The notes beneath the pieces are model-generated. The model worked only from the letters and a program-made list of their open reading frames with translations. It was not told where the DNA came from and made no database searches. The position numbers and the translations under genes are program-made. A DNA stretch of 40,156 nt from Rhizobium aethiopicum (lineage in GTDB: Bacteria; Pseudomonadota; Alphaproteobacteria; Rhizobiales; Rhizobiaceae): assembly GCF_900094625.1 (NCBI RefSeq), contig NZ_FMAJ01000028.1, positions 1-40,156 of the forward strand, written 5' to 3'. Below, in pieces: positions 1 through 7,652 of this stretch; position 1 is the first letter of the stretch, and each line of letters opens with the position of its first letter.

Positions 1-459
1 GATCTGGTTGATCGGCCAGTTCCACGGCGTGATCATCGCGACAACCCCGATCGGCTCGTGCTTGATGCAGGTGGTCCCCTGCATGTAGTCGAAAGCAAAG
101 GTCTCGAAGGCCTTGAGCGTCTGTTCGAAATGGGTAGCGCCGATGCCGGCCTGCTCGGCCCGGGCCATGGCGAGGGGCGCGCCCATTTCCCGCGAGATAA
201 TGTCGCCGAGCTCGTCATTGCGGCGCTTCAGGATCGTTACAATGCGCGTCAGCAGTTCGACGCGCTCTTCCTTGGAAGTCCGCGAGAAGGAGTCAAAGGC
301 TCGCCGCGCGGCCGCGACCGCCTTTTCCGCGTCGGGGGCACTGCCGAGTGCGATCGTGCCCATCGGCTGCTCGGTCGAGGGATCGATGACCTCAAGTGTT
401 TTCGAAACCGAGGGCTCGCTCCACTCACCGTCGATATAGAACCTGTGGGCGTGTTTCAT
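1..459 (-). CDS. NAD(P)-dependent aldehyde dehydrogenase, N-terminal part (cut by window edge)
   Basis: Reading the minus strand from the ATG at 459 gives 153 uninterrupted codons to the window edge. The protein opens MKHAHRFYIDGEWSEPS, has the VIDPSTEQP segment typical of ALDH N-termini, and reaches the conserved TPWNWPINQ motif (about residues 144-152) of the nucleotide-binding domain. The catalytic Glu and Cys lie beyond the edge, so activity cannot be judged. A ribosome site GGGAG stands 7 bases before the ATG. It is the last visible gene of the minus-strand operon that starts at 7183, 157 bases after the PLP dehydratase. In such a cluster it probably oxidises the aldehyde left after an amine or opine has been cleaved (inference). 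Its first 25 codons and ribosome site are repeated at 2747-2884, and its start codon sits in one arm of a 12-bp inverted repeat. Confidence 0.9.
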   Translation of the reverse strand, partial: MKHAHRFYIDGEWSEPSVSKTLEVIDPSTEQPMGTIALGSAPDAEKAVAAARRAFDSFSRTSKEERVELLTRIVTILKRRNDELGDIISREMGAPLAMARAEQAGIGATHFEQTLKAFETFAFDYMQGTTCIKHEPIGVVAMITPWNWPINQI

Positions 460-511
460 TGGTGGCTCCCATGTGTGGTTTGGTCTGCCGTCCCTGCTGA
501 ATGAAACACGC
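449..511 (-). repeat. 12-bp perfect inverted repeat around the ALDH start codon
   Basis: Bases 449-460 (GCGTGTTTCATT) and 500-511 (AATGAAACACGC) are exact reverse complements separated by 39 bases. In the minus-strand transcript the ALDH AUG lies inside the 3' arm and its GGGAG ribosome site lies in the loop, so a folded message would hide the start codon. The repeat is seen directly; a regulatory role is inference. Confidence 0.6.
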
Positions 512-616
512 GATTCGCACCGCCCTGTCGGACAGCTTGTATTTGCGTAGAGGGTGATCGCAGACCTTCAACGGCGACCGGGTGGCGCATTGACCGAAGC
601 TGAACCGAACACAGCG

Positions 617-1585
617 CTAATTGTAAATCTCGGCAAGATCGCTTAGATCCCAATTCCCGCCAGACAAGACCGCACACACTTTCTCATCTGGCTTCAGGTG
701 TATGCTGCCTGCCAACAGGGCTCCTATTCCGATGGAAGCGGCTGGTTCCGCGATCAATTTTGCATCCTTGGCAAGAGCGCGCATTCCGACAATGATGTGT
801 TCGTCTTCAACAAGAACAATCTCGTCGACATACTTTTCGATAATCGGGTACGGATTTTGCCCCGGAACACTTATTCTCAAGCCATCAGCAATCGTATTCT
901 TTAACGGAAGCGTTGTGCGCTCCTTGTTTTTGCGGCTGTGAAAATATTTCGGCGTCAAGGCAGGCTCTGCCCCGATAACGCGCACCGATGGTTTCGATTC
1001 CTTTATTGCGGTAGCGATTCCCGATATCAGACCGCCGCCGCCTACGGGAACGATGACGGTATCCACATCGTCCAGATCCTGCAGTATTTCACAACCGATC
1101 GTTCCCTGACCGGCCATTACGATGGGGTCCTCAAAGGCGTGAACAGCCGCGTAGCTGTTTTCTTCGGCGATTTCGTACACCCTTTGCCATCTGGCGGCGG
1201 TATCGCCGTCGAAAAGAATAACCTCCGCCCCGAGAGCTTTCGTGTTTTCGATTTTGATCTTGGGTGTGGTGACCGGAAGGACCAAAATCGCTTTTACACC
1301 CAGCATCCTGGCGGCATAAGCAAGCCCTTGGGCATGGTTGCCCGACGAGGTCGCGATGATCCCGTTTGCAATCTCTTCTCGGGAGAGCGAGAGAGCCTTG
1401 TTCAGGGCGCCGCGGATCTTGAACGCGCCAGTAATCTGCAGGGTTTCCGCCTTGAGATAGAGCTGACAACCAACTGCTTTCTCGATCTTGTCCGCACGCA
1501 ATAGGGGCGTGTGTCTGACGTGCGGTTTTAGCCGCTCTTGAGCTTCACGGATGTCGTCAATGGTGGGGTAATTGCGCATGGTCAT
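617..1585 (-). CDS. PLP-dependent dehydratase, threonine dehydratase / hydroxyaspartate ammonia-lyase family (EutB/BhcB-like)
   Basis: 322 aa, fold-type II PLP enzyme. The Schiff-base lysine is K56 in GAFKIRGA, the substrate loop is SSGNHAQG (80-87), the phosphate-binding glycine loop is GGGGL (182-186), and the SGGN signature is near residue 310. There is no C-terminal ACT regulatory domain, so it is a catabolic, serine-racemase-sized member. Such enzymes eliminate water and ammonia from beta-hydroxy amino acids such as threonine, serine or hydroxyaspartate. The start overlaps the stop of the cyclodeaminase-family gene by ATGA, so the two are translationally coupled. The pairing is that of EutB-EutC in ectoine clusters and of BhcB-BhcD in the beta-hydroxyaspartate cycle; which one applies cannot be told from sequence alone. 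Both genes are AT-richer than their neighbours. Confidence 0.85.
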   Translation of the reverse strand: MTMRNYPTIDDIREAQERLKPHVRHTPLLRADKIEKAVGCQLYLKAETLQITGAFKIRGALNKALSLSREEIANGIIATSSGNHAQGLAYAARMLGVKAILVLPVTTPKIKIENTKALGAEVILFDGDTAARWQRVYEIAEENSYAAVHAFEDPIVMAGQGTIGCEILQDLDDVDTVIVPVGGGGLISGIATAIKESKPSVRVIGAEPALTPKYFHSRKNKERTTLPLKNTIADGLRISVPGQNPYPIIEKYVDEIVLVEDEHIIVGMRALAKDAKLIAEPAASIGIGALLAGSIHLKPDEKVCAVLSGGNWDLSDLAEIYN

Positions 1586-2577
1586 TGCTCGAAAAACTGA
1601 AAGAAGGTCCCGACGTTATTGGCTATGGCGTTATGATAAATTTTGCTGGCCGTCGTGTTGTCTTGGATGGCCATCCCCGTGGAGTCGAAAATCGTGATTT
1701 CGTCATCACTTTCTCGCCCAGGTTTCCTTCCGAGCAGTATCTCGCCGATTTCACCATGAATGTCGTCTTTGGTGATGATATTTTTGTTCAGGGGATGCCA
1801 AGTTTCCCCCTTCTCGGTGCACTGCGCAATCGAGTCGACGACCAGCTTAGCGTTCCTGAATATCTCTGGATCCAATTCTTGTTTGCCTTGTTGATCAGTG
1901 CCGATCGCAACAATATGCGTGCCGGGCCTGATCCAATCCGCTTCCACAAGCGAACCTTTTCCGCGGGTCGTTGTAACAAGGATATCGGCCTGGCGAACGG
2001 CATCCTCTTTGGATTTCGCCACTGTGACAGGAATGCCAAGCTCGCTTTCAATATCCGTCTTGTACTTGAAGAGCGTGTCCGGATTATTATCCCAGGCGTG
2101 GAGCTCCTCGATCTTCATGATCTCGTTGATCGAGCGGATCTGCATTCTTGCTTGATTGCCAGTGCCGATCGATGCGACCACCGTGGCGTTCTTCCTCGCC
2201 AGTGCTTTGACTGAGACGGCTCCAGAGGCCCCCGTTCTGAGACCAAGAATCAAGCTTCCGTCCATAACGCAGATCAAGGCACCGCTCCTGGCGTCGAACA
2301 GGGAAATTGTCGCCATGCCATTTGGCACTCCGTGTGCAGTCGGGTTATCAATGAACCCGCCGGAAGAGGCTTTCATCGAAATAATTTCATTGGCTTTGTA
2401 GTAGCCGAGCTTAAAGTCGATTTCCCCACGAGGCGACGGGAGATCTATCCCCATATAGTCAGGTTGTTCCACCTGATCACTGCTAAAGGCCTTATACGCC
2501 TCTTCCACGGCAGCGATGACTTCCGTCACGCTGATCAGCCGACTGACCTCGTCCTTTTTAAGCAGCAGCGTTTTCAT
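1582..2577 (-). CDS. Ornithine cyclodeaminase/mu-crystallin family NAD(P) reductase (EutC/BhcD-like)
   Basis: 331 aa from the ATG at 2577, preceded by GAGAG seven bases upstream; a TTG 27 bases further out is in frame but less likely. It shows the family's SMKASSGG segment (K69), DGSLILGLRTGA (R114), and the Rossmann glycines IGTGNQA (137-143). Members are ornithine cyclodeaminase, Delta1-pyrroline-2-carboxylate reductase, iminosuccinate reductase (BhcD) and EutC, so the likely reaction is NAD(P)H reduction of a cyclic or linear imine or the reverse. It is coupled by ATGA to the downstream PLP dehydratase. An imine reductase beside an opine-oxidase-like enzyme would make sense for an imino acid intermediate (inference). 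A hand count of 781-840, in the partner gene, gives 25 G+C of 60, against 43 of 60 at 3001-3060, pointing to a different origin from the flanking genes. Confidence 0.82.
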   Translation of the reverse strand: MKTLLLKKDEVSRLISVTEVIAAVEEAYKAFSSDQVEQPDYMGIDLPSPRGEIDFKLGYYKANEIISMKASSGGFIDNPTAHGVPNGMATISLFDARSGALICVMDGSLILGLRTGASGAVSVKALARKNATVVASIGTGNQARMQIRSINEIMKIEELHAWDNNPDTLFKYKTDIESELGIPVTVAKSKEDAVRQADILVTTTRGKGSLVEADWIRPGTHIVAIGTDQQGKQELDPEIFRNAKLVVDSIAQCTEKGETWHPLNKNIITKDDIHGEIGEILLGRKPGRESDDEITIFDSTGMAIQDNTTASKIYHNAIANNVGTFFQFFEQ

Positions 2578-2746
2578 GCACCAGCTCTCTATTTCTTGAG
2601 TCAACGAACGCTTCGATCATCCCGCCTAATTCCGCGATCATCATAATCGCCGAGCGCTGGTTTTATTGGCCGCGTGCGCGGCGACCTCAAGCAGATTGTT
2701 TTATATTGCACTCAGCTTTGGGCAGAGAGTGCGGCGCCTTTCGTAC

Positions 2747-2884
2747 TTAGGTGTGACTATTGCGAATTCGGCCAGCAGGCGTCCGAACGATGCGCGGGAA
2801 ACTATGCGAGGAATCGATGAGCCTTTTCGAGGCGCAGGGTCCGATCCACTCACCGTCGAAATAGAACTTGTGAGCATGTTTCAT
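2747..2884 (-). pseudogene. Truncated aldehyde dehydrogenase 5' remnant
   Basis: A 45-codon reading frame starts at the ATG at 2884, overlaps the stop of the large oxidase subunit by ATGA, and has AGGAG seven bases upstream. Its first residues, MKHAHKFYFDGEWIGP, match those of the ALDH starting at 459 (MKHAHRFYIDGEWSEP). By eye there are about nine differences over some 60 bases, including the ribosome site. After roughly 25 codons the likeness ends and the frame stops at 2747. It is therefore the stump of a second ALDH gene that once followed the oxidase directly. Base 2746 to the cyclodeaminase start at 2577 holds no further ALDH sequence that I can see. It may still be translated as a useless short peptide. 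Confidence 0.75.
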
Positions 2885-4401
2885 TGGTGGCTCCTATGGA
2901 TTGTGTCCTGCGCGCCATCGACGTCGCGTTCTAGGAAACCGGCGACAGCGACGATGGCTGCATCCGTGTGCGGCCAAGCGGCTAGCTCGTCCAGCGTCAC
3001 CGGTTTTATGGGCGGCCGCAGCCGATAGTAGCCGGCCTCGCCGGGCGACTGGCCACGGCATTGCGCCAGCAGTTCGACCGCGGTCAGTCCGCACAGCCGC
3101 CCCTGACATGGTCCCATTCCGCATCGTGTGAACGCCTTCATTTGGTTCGGGCCGGGCACGCCGAGCGCCGCAATCTCACGCAGCTTGCCGGCTGTAATTT
3201 CCTCGCAGCGGCAGACAATGGTGCCGCCGTCTTCCGGCACGCGAAACGTCTTGTCCGGCCGGAATCGACGCTCGATGAACGTCCTGCCTCGGAGGGCACG
3301 AGCAAGCTTTCGCGCGAGTCGGTTCCGACGCTGTTGGTAGCAGCCTTGGCCGATGCGATTGAGCTTGAGCGCCGCACTTATGCCCGCGAGCTCTCCCTGC
3401 AGAGCTGCGGCAGCCGCCCCGACGATTCCTGCCGCATCACCCGCGATCGAAACGCTCTGAACCGAGCTTGCGCCGCAAAGGTCGACGGTCGGGCGGAAGG
3501 TGGCCAGGTGCTCGTCCCACCCGTAGTCGCACCCGGCTGCGAGCGCTAGATTGAGGTTCGGCGCGATCCCTTGGTGCAGAAGAAGCAGGTCGCCTTCAAT
3601 TTGCAGGGATTTAACGCCGCGACGAACCTTTAAGGCGCTGAATTGTCGGGAACCTACTGCCTCGATCGCCGTCACGCTGCGGATGACATGGGCTCGACGG
3701 CGAACGTCCAAGAGGAGCTTCAGGCCCTTGACTGCATAGGGCGACGTGGCAAAGGCAAACATGTGAGGCAGGGCCCAGCGCCAGTTCTCCACCGGCGTGG
3801 TATCGACGACTGCCACCACGGACACGCCAGCCCGGAGAAGTTGGCTTGCCACTAAGTACAGCAGCGGCCCGGTTCCGGCGAGGATGGTCCGTCCGGACGG
3901 CACGAGACCTGACGACTTCATCAATATCTGCGCCGCTCCCGCCGTCATGACGCCCGGCATGGTCCACCCTGGGAACGGGAACGGGCGCTCGAGCGCGCCT
4001 GTTGCGAGGATCACCCGATGGGCGGCGATCGGTCGAGCAATTCCGCCGAGCGAAATCCCGACCTCGAGCGGATGCGCGCCGTCAAATACTTCTTCATCAG
4101 CAGGCCCGACGCTCCATACAGTCGCACGGGGGGCGTAGCTCAAGTTCCCTTGCCGAAACCGCTCGATGAGCGTCCGTCCGGCAGCGTAGTCCGGCCCCAT
4201 GCCGGCAAGGTCGGCATCTGATGCATGCTCGACCGACCGATAAATCTGCCCGCCAGGGGATTCGTTTTCATCGGCGAGCAATACCGCGAGACCATGGATC
4301 GAGGCTTCGATGGCTGCCGAGAGGCCGGCAGGGCCCGCGCCAACGACGACGAGGTCATAGGCAGGCGCGAGATCGGTGGCAGACTGAATGTTTCTAATCA
4401 T
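2881..4401 (-). CDS. Opine oxidase/HcnB-like FAD and [2Fe-2S] subunit (OoxA/NoxA-type)
   Basis: 506 aa. A Rossmann FAD motif GAGPAG (21-26) follows DLVVV, with the family's SPGGQIYR just after it. The pyridine-nucleotide-disulphide-reductase-like core contains the ATGALERPFPFPGW segment. The C-terminus carries a BFD-type [2Fe-2S] ligand set: C397 and C399 in CRCEE, C432 and C437 in GPCQGRLC. This architecture belongs to the large subunit of octopine/nopaline oxidases, hydrogen cyanide synthase HcnB, and D-hydroxyproline dehydrogenase. It works with the ferredoxin-like gene upstream and the FAD subunit before that, passing electrons from C-N bond oxidation to the respiratory chain (family knowledge). 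The start ATG overlaps the stop of the ferredoxin-like gene by ATGA and has a GGAAGA site. The substrate is unknown; the context argues for an opine- or imino-acid-like compound rather than glycine-to-HCN. Confidence 0.85.
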   Translation of the reverse strand: MIRNIQSATDLAPAYDLVVVGAGPAGLSAAIEASIHGLAVLLADENESPGGQIYRSVEHASDADLAGMGPDYAAGRTLIERFRQGNLSYAPRATVWSVGPADEEVFDGAHPLEVGISLGGIARPIAAHRVILATGALERPFPFPGWTMPGVMTAGAAQILMKSSGLVPSGRTILAGTGPLLYLVASQLLRAGVSVVAVVDTTPVENWRWALPHMFAFATSPYAVKGLKLLLDVRRRAHVIRSVTAIEAVGSRQFSALKVRRGVKSLQIEGDLLLLHQGIAPNLNLALAAGCDYGWDEHLATFRPTVDLCGASSVQSVSIAGDAAGIVGAAAAALQGELAGISAALKLNRIGQGCYQQRRNRLARKLARALRGRTFIERRFRPDKTFRVPEDGGTIVCRCEEITAGKLREIAALGVPGPNQMKAFTRCGMGPCQGRLCGLTAVELLAQCRGQSPGEAGYYRLRPPIKPVTLDELAAWPHTDAAIVAVAGFLERDVDGAQDTIHRSHQ

Positions 4402-4700
4402 TCTTCCTGCCCCGGCATGGCGGCGCCATCCTGCGTCTCGATCCGCATTCCTTCCGCAACGGTGGTCATGCAACCCTGCCGGTTTGGCCGCCCATCGATT
4501 TTGACGAGGCACTCGAAGCACACTCCCATCATGCAGTAGGGACCACGGGCGGCGCCGGAAACCGGGCTGCGACGCGTGCTGCCATTTCCCGCGGCCAACA
4601 GTGCGGCGGCAACGCTGTCGCCCTCGCGGGCCCTGGTCGGCACGCCGTTGAATACGAATGGGACCGAACGCTCTTTTCTGTCAGACAGCCGCCGAAACAT
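4398..4700 (-). CDS. (2Fe-2S)-binding ferredoxin-like small subunit (HcnA-like)
   Basis: 100 aa. Four cysteines, C56, C61, C64 and C77 in GPYCMMGVCFEC and RQGC, fit the plant-type ferredoxin pattern C-x4-C-x2-C-x12-C found in the small subunit of HCN synthase, sarcosine-oxidase alpha N-termini and D-hydroxyproline dehydrogenase. It should shuttle electrons between the two flavin subunits. The ATG at 4700 is chosen because GGAGG lies seven bases before it; longer in-frame starts have no such site. It overlaps the end of the upstream FAD subunit gene by 20 bases and the next gene by ATGA, so the three subunits are tightly coupled. Nothing is missing in this subunit, in contrast to the frameshifted partner. 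Confidence 0.87.
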   Translation of the reverse strand: MFRRLSDRKERSVPFVFNGVPTRAREGDSVAAALLAAGNGSTRRSPVSGAARGPYCMMGVCFECLVKIDGRPNRQGCMTTVAEGMRIETQDGAAMPGQEE

Positions 4701-5807
4701 GAAACCTCCGGGAATGGAATGCGCAAAGATCATCAGAGAGCGCACCGGCTGAAATTTGCTGCGGCAGCACCAGCGCGTGGTTTGCCGCCAGTGTCACGCC
4801 GGAATGGCAGGCGCATGAAAACGCGCCTGGAAATGTCTCGGATTGCTCGTAAATCGGGTAACCGTCCGGGGTGACCACGCGGAACGCGGCCCAGACGCGC
4901 ACCGCCTTGGCGTCCCTGAGCAAGGGGAAGGTGCGTAGGGCGCGCTCGGCCATAACTGCGGTTATCGATCCTCGGGGTCGCTGATGATCGATCGTCGCCT
5001 CCTTGCTCTCGCCGATCATTACAGAGCCCTCATCTGTCTGCCGCAGATGGCCGGTAGCATGGCTGAGAAAGGGCTTCAGTCGCTCGGTGACGATGATCTG
5101 GCCACGGCTGGGTGAGAGCGGAACGTTCAGCCCGACCATTGGAGCGAGGGCCGTGTTGCCGATGCCCGCTGCAAGCACGATCTTGCCGGCACCGAGCCTC
5201 CACCCGTCTCCGGCCAGTTCGAACGCGCCGGCGCGATGGCGGATCGCAGTAGTTTTTCGACCGGGCAGATAATGAACGCCGCGCTGCTGCGCTGCCTTGT
5301 GAAAGGCCGCGAACAGCCGCAGCGCGTTTGCGTGACCGTCGAGCGGGCTGAAAATTGCGCCTGCTACCGACTCGCCGATGAGAGGCAGGCGGCGGCGCGT
5401 CTCCGCTTGATCGAGTACCTCATATTCCAGCGGCGGCGTTCCCTCGGCGTCCATACCGGGTTGGCAGGCGAGCTTTGCCATCGATGCAATCCCGCGTTCC
5501 AGTTCCGTTGGCGTGAGCCGAATTGAGAAGCCGCCCGACTGGACAAAGCCGGTGTCAATGCCAGTGTCGGCCTTCAGCTCGGCTGCGAGCTGGTGCCAGT
5601 TCGCGGTCGAGGTTCGCGACCAGCGGGAGTAGGCCGCGTTCCCGAGCCCCTTGCTTGAGCTCCACACGAGTCCGAAATTAGCCCGGCCAGCCCGGTTTGC
5701 CAGATCGCTTCGTCGACGACTGCAACCCTTTCCCCGCACCTTGATAGACCCCAAGCAATCGATATGCCCACCAGCCCGCCGCCGATGACGATTACGTCGT
5801 ATTCCAT
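4681..5807 (-). pseudogene. FAD-dependent oxidase subunit (OoxB/HcnC-like), broken by a one-base frameshift
   Basis: Two overlapping frames together make one DAO-family subunit of about 375 aa. The N-terminal part starts MEYDVIVIGGGLVGISIAW at 5807, with the FAD-binding GGGLVG, and runs to VAVVDE. From there the family's sequence continues only in the next frame, as DLANRAGRANFGLVW, and runs to the stop at 4681. The break lies near 5711-5715: the genome reads GACGAAGCGATCTGG where an extra G (GACGAAGGCGAT) would restore DEGDLANRAG. The rest, with the GAGKIVLAAG and TPDGYPIYEQ segments, is otherwise well kept, so the change is recent or a sequencing error. If real, the three-part dehydrogenase lacks its catalytic flavin subunit, unless the DAO protein at 5861-7183 replaces it. 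The stop overlaps the ferredoxin-like gene. Confidence 0.8.
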
Positions 5808-5860
5808 TCTGCTCGCTTCCCTCGGCGCGTCACCCCAAGGGCCGTCTGCTGGCTCCACGA

Positions 5861-7183
5861 TCAGATTGCTCCGACTTTGACTTTCGAACCATCAAGAAGG
5901 CGCGAGAGGCGGAACGGGGTGGGGTCAACACATGGTGTATCATTGGCAACCAAGTCGGCCGCCAGACGGCCGATGCCCGGCCCGAGGCCGAAGCCATGGC
6001 CAGAGCAGCCCGCGGCCAGATAGAGACCTCTCATACCGTCGGCCGGGGAGATGACCGGCACCGCGTCCGGCGTGAAATCCACGTACGCCCCCCAACTGTC
6101 GGCAATTTCGGCGCCCGCCAATGCAGGAAATTGCTCCCTGACTCGGTCAAGAATGGCCGCGATGGTGCGGCGGCTCGGCGCAGGGTCCAGAACGCGGATC
6201 CGCTCGAAGGCCGTCGGTTTGCTCTTGTTCAAGCTTCCCAATGCCTCCGGACCCTGGAGGAAGGATTTGCCGATGCCGAACTGCACCGCTTTCAGACGCT
6301 TCATAAACATCGGCATGAACCAGCGGGCGTAGCGAATGCCTTGCGGGGTGATGTCGAGCATCGCCCTGCCGCTGATCGCAAGCGTGTAGCTGCCATCCAA
6401 CCGGCGGGTCAACGCACACTCCGGTGTATAGATTGCCTCACCCAGATTCGCTGTGGGCTGCGTTCGAAGTGCCGTCTGGCGCACGCTTGCCTGTGGAAAC
6501 AGAACTCCGTGCTGGCGACAAAACATCGAGGTCCAGGCACCGCCGGCACAAAGAACCGCTTGTGTGCGAATGGTCCCTTTTTCGGTGATGACCCCAGCGA
6601 CGGCGCCATTGATGATATCAAGGGCCAGTGCAGCGCATTGCTGGTGGATCGTCGCTCCAAGTTTGCGGGCGCCGTTCGCGATCGTTGGCGCGGCGATAGC
6701 AGGCTCGCCCTTGCCGTCGTCGATTGAATGAACTCCTCCGAGCCATCGACGGCCGTTCGCTGGAATTGCGGTAGCCGCTTCCTTGGCGCTCAGCATCTTG
6801 GTGTTGACGTTGAATTGGCGGGCCGTATCACCCCATGCTTCCCATTCCGCCAGTTGCCGCGGATTGTCCGTAGCATAAAGCAGACCGCATCGACGGAAGC
6901 CGACGTCCTCTCCGATTTTGGACTCAAACTCACCCCATATCCGCAGGGCGACACCGGAGAGAGGCAGCTCGCGCTCATCCCGGTTCTGCTGGCGGCACCA
7001 ACCCCAATTGCGGCTCGACTGCTCGCAGCCGACATGGCCCTTTTCGACCAAGGCTACAGACAATCCCCGCTCGGCAAGGAAGAAAGCAGCCGTTGCACCA
7101 ATGATGCCGCCGCCGATGACGACGACATCAGCCTTGGCAGGAAGCTCTTGATTGTTCTGTATGCGTTTGACGATTGGAGACAT
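5861..7183 (-). CDS. FAD-dependent oxidoreductase, D-amino-acid/glycine oxidase (DAO) superfamily
   Basis: 440 aa. The N-terminal FAD motif is ADVVVIGGGIIG (GGGIIG at 24-29) with acidic E48 ending the second beta strand. SSRNWGWCRQQ follows, the place where covalent or tight flavin contacts occur in this superfamily, and the C-terminal FAD-contact region reads YLAAGCSGHGFGLGPG. Members oxidise amines, D-amino acids, sarcosine-like secondary amines or opines. It is first in the minus-strand operon, 53 bases before the frameshifted FAD subunit, so it may be a second, parallel oxidase for the same substrate class. The ribosome site before the ATG at 7183 is weak (AGG at 10 bases). The substrate cannot be assigned. 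Confidence 0.83.
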   Translation of the reverse strand: MSPIVKRIQNNQELPAKADVVVIGGGIIGATAAFFLAERGLSVALVEKGHVGCEQSSRNWGWCRQQNRDERELPLSGVALRIWGEFESKIGEDVGFRRCGLLYATDNPRQLAEWEAWGDTARQFNVNTKMLSAKEAATAIPANGRRWLGGVHSIDDGKGEPAIAAPTIANGARKLGATIHQQCAALALDIINGAVAGVITEKGTIRTQAVLCAGGAWTSMFCRQHGVLFPQASVRQTALRTQPTANLGEAIYTPECALTRRLDGSYTLAISGRAMLDITPQGIRYARWFMPMFMKRLKAVQFGIGKSFLQGPEALGSLNKSKPTAFERIRVLDPAPSRRTIAAILDRVREQFPALAGAEIADSWGAYVDFTPDAVPVISPADGMRGLYLAAGCSGHGFGLGPGIGRLAADLVANDTPCVDPTPFRLSRLLDGSKVKVGAI

Positions 7184-7267
7184 TGGATTGACCTGAATTT
7201 ATTTTTGGCGGCCGACCTACAGTAAGGTTTGCTGCCCCTCCGTCAGAAGCATCTTGGGCAATGACGG

Positions 7268-7447
7268 CTATCGCATCGACGTGAAACGACGGTTTGAGCA
7301 GGCCTGGAAGCACCAGGCCTTAGCGTCCGATGGGCAATACATGTCGATGATATCTTCGGCCCAGGGGATCTGGTTGCCGATGATATGGCCGATGGGCGGG
7401 GCCAGACTGATCAAAGATTGGTGCCATGGAATGTCCTCGAAGTGCGC
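7268..7447 (-). pseudogene. Unrecognised C-terminal gene fragment
   Basis: The minus strand is open for 59 codons between a TGA at 7448-7450 and the stop at 7268. It has no start codon near its beginning, yet the composition is protein-like: PWHQSLISLAPPIGHIIGNQ, then IPWAEDIIDMYCPSD. I do not recognise the family. It lies in the 469-base divergent region between the DAO gene and the racemase gene and looks like the tail of a lost gene. The last third overlaps an 8-bp hairpin at 7300-7320. Confidence 0.35.
7300..7320. other. 8-bp stem-loop in the divergent region
   Basis: AGGCCTGG (7300-7307) and CCAGGCCT (7313-7320) are perfect complements around a 5-base loop. No T-run follows on either strand, so it is not a classical terminator. 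It lies between the divergent DAO and racemase genes and could be a regulatory or mRNA structure. The rest of 7184-7652 shows only the gene fragment listed separately. Confidence 0.4.
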
Positions 7448-7652
7448 TCAGGTGAAGCTACCAGAGGAGGGCAAGCAGCATGCATCAAATGAAAATGTAG
7501 GCGCGGCGGAACGTTCCGTGTCCGGCGGCACGACAGTCAAAACTGCCGAGCTTGATGAGGTAGATTACAGCGGTAGCACGGCAGATGCCGTGATCGAGCT
7601 CATGTATGGGTTGCGGACGAGCGCGCACAATCGAAAATTTGAGATCCTAGCC

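Noticed and set aside
500..554. A third ALDH start copy on the plus strand (MKHAIRTALSDS)
   Set aside because: Only 12 bases match, there is no ribosome site, and the frame ends after 18 codons; it is better explained as the arm of the inverted repeat.
2881..7183. Hydrogen cyanide synthase (hcnABC)
   Set aside because: The three-subunit layout fits, but the genes are in a catabolic operon with imine and aldehyde enzymes and an extra DAO oxidase; opine or imino-acid oxidation fits better.
7254..7652. Long N-terminal extension of the racemase-family gene
   Set aside because: The frame is open but lacks family likeness and a ribosome site, and the opposite strand there carries a more protein-like fragment.
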